Assembly: GCA_903845465.1 (NCBI GenBank)
Contig: CAIMXQ010000124.1
Location: 1 to 6,494, forward strand
DNA length: 6,494 nucleotides
Source of the DNA: an uncultured Actinomycetes bacterium
GTDB taxonomy: Bacteria; Actinomycetota; Actinomycetes; Nanopelagicales; Nanopelagicaceae
Reading direction: 5' to 3'
Shown one piece after another: positions 6,113 through 6,494 of this stretch. The notes under the pieces are model-generated. The model searched no databases, was not told the DNA's origin, and worked only from the letters and a program-made list of their open reading frames with translations. Within the stretch, counting starts at the first letter, position 1; each line of letters starts with the position of its first letter. The position numbers and the translations under genes were made by a program.

Positions 6113-6139
6113 ATTCACGTAAAATTCGCCTGAATTCGC
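6112..6139 (+). repeat. Three helically phased AATTCRC repeats upstream of gnd
   Basis: AATTCAC at 6112-6118, AATTCGC at 6123-6129 and AATTCGC at 6133-6139 start 11 and 10 bp apart, so they face the same side of the helix. They begin at the last base of the pgl stop codon and end 20 bp before the gnd -10 box, so the third copy touches the -35 zone. A regulator or polymerase alpha-subunit contact site is possible. Chance in AT-rich DNA cannot be excluded. Confidence 0.4.
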
Positions 6140-6159
6140 AAGCACTCCAGCACACGCGG

Positions 6160-6165
6160 TAGACT
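6160..6165 (+). promoter_or_regulatory. -10 box TAGACT of gnd
   Basis: TAGACT is identical to the proposed gabT -10 box. Applying the same 6-nt spacing places the transcript start near 6172, giving a leader of about 36-39 nt before the ATG. TTCGCA at 6135-6140 is a weak -35 candidate with a 19-nt spacer. This promoter means gnd need not depend on transcription from gabT-pgl. Confidence 0.45.
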
Positions 6166-6171
6166 TACATC

Positions 6172-6183
6172 CTCAACGTTGAG
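6172..6183. promoter_or_regulatory. 12-bp perfect palindrome CTCAACGTTGAG at the predicted gnd transcript start
   Basis: All six base pairs of the dyad match. The left end coincides with the transcript start predicted from the TAGACT box. As DNA it could be an operator for a dimeric repressor. As RNA it could form a four-pair stem (CUCA/UGAG) with an ACGU loop at the extreme 5' end. It is not followed by a U-run, so it is not a terminator. Confidence 0.45.
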
Positions 6184-6210
6184 TGTTTTCTACAACGGAT
6201 AGGCGTAATG

Positions 6211-6494
6211 ATGACAACAACTAATTTCGGGATGATCGGCCTTGGCCGCATGGGTGCAAATATTGTCCGCCGCCTCCATCGCCACAACATCACATCTGCC
6301 GTCTATGACGTCAGCGCCGATGCAGTTGCTGCCCTTGCTAAAGAAGGCTCAATCGGCGCAACCGATATGGCGCACCTTGCTTCTCAACTTTCCACACCAC
6401 GCACCGTCTGGATCATGGTTCCGGCATCGGTTACCGATTCAACAATTGCAGCAATGGCCGAGCACCTATCTGCGGGCGACACCATCATCGATGG
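6211..6494 (+). CDS. gnd: 6-phosphogluconate dehydrogenase, decarboxylating, short NAD-type (N-terminal part, runs off the right edge)
   Basis: The visible 94 codons form the Rossmann domain of a 6-phosphogluconate dehydrogenase, which oxidises and decarboxylates 6-phosphogluconate to ribulose 5-phosphate. The nucleotide loop FGMIGLGRMGANIVRRL begins at about residue 6 (GLGRMG). A strand-2 end of AVYDVS, with Asp rather than Arg-rich residues after it, suggests NAD. TVWIMVPA and GDTIIDG match the GndA/GntZ-type (about 300-residue) branch rather than the long E. coli Gnd. Tandem ATGs occur at 6208 and 6211; AGG at 6201-6203 sits 7 nt before the second, which I chose. pgl directly upstream supports the pathway assignment. 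A hand count over 6241-6480 gives 136 G+C of 240 (57%), against 102 of 240 (42.5%) in pgl at 5701-5940. This may reflect codon selection for high expression or a different origin. Confidence 0.88.
   Translation, partial: MTTTNFGMIGLGRMGANIVRRLHRHNITSAVYDVSADAVAALAKEGSIGATDMAHLASQLSTPRTVWIMVPASVTDSTIAAMAEHLSAGDTIID

Noticed and set aside
5952..6155. Minus-strand frame of 67 codons across the end of pgl and the gap before gnd
   Set aside because: It is mostly antisense to pgl, has no recognisable motif, and its upstream end falls in the proposed gnd promoter region.
1..6494. Novel defence, mobile or retroelement-type system
   Set aside because: Every long frame resolves to a metabolic or acetyltransferase family. 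There are no integrase, transposase, reverse transcriptase, toxin-antitoxin pair, tandem spacer array or structured non-coding RNA that I can see.

Overview
The window looks like a tightly packed chromosomal segment from a lower-GC actinobacterium. A streamlined freshwater lineage of the acI / Nanopelagicales (Planktophila-like) type is my best guess. This rests on very short intergenic gaps, mid-40s GC by eye, actinobacterial-type families (DUF4389 membrane protein, short NAD-type 6-phosphogluconate dehydrogenase beside a phosphogluconolactonase) and start regions that look leaderless. The lineage is an inference, not a proven assignment. I see no mobile element, CRISPR array, rRNA or tRNA.

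Region 1 (1-1179, minus strand) is a three-gene operon read right to left: a DUF4389 membrane protein, a GNAT acetyltransferase and a lipoprotein that runs off the left edge. The DUF4389 stop and GNAT start overlap (TAATG), and the old GNAT stop lies 2 nt from the lipoprotein start. The GNAT gene carries an in-frame TAA at codon 117, inside a conserved motif, with 30 intact family-like codons after it. It is a fresh pseudogene or a sequence error.

Region 2 (1180-3402) has a short-chain dehydrogenase on the plus strand, divergent from region 1 across 35 bp. It converges, with a 1-base gap, on a minus-strand Orn/Lys/Arg-type PLP decarboxylase.

Region 3 (3403-6112, plus strand) begins with a 70-bp divergent promoter region between the decarboxylase and a GabT-type class III aminotransferase. 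A RimJ/RimL-like GNAT and 6-phosphogluconolactonase (pgl) follow on the same strand, nearly or actually overlapping.

Region 4 (6113-6494) is the longest non-coding gap (about 98 bp). It has three helically phased AATTCRC repeats, a TAGACT -10 box and a 12-bp perfect palindrome at the predicted transcript start. It leads into the 5' part of a GndA-type 6-phosphogluconate dehydrogenase that leaves the window. pgl and gnd make consecutive steps of the oxidative pentose phosphate pathway.

The most consistent non-coding signal is a TANNNT box followed by exactly 6 nt and then ATG at all four outward-facing starts (1179, 1215, 3402, 3473), which predicts leaderless mRNAs. I did not find a clearly new biological system. 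The genes are mostly ordinary metabolic ones, and the interest lies in the broken GNAT gene and the promoter architecture.
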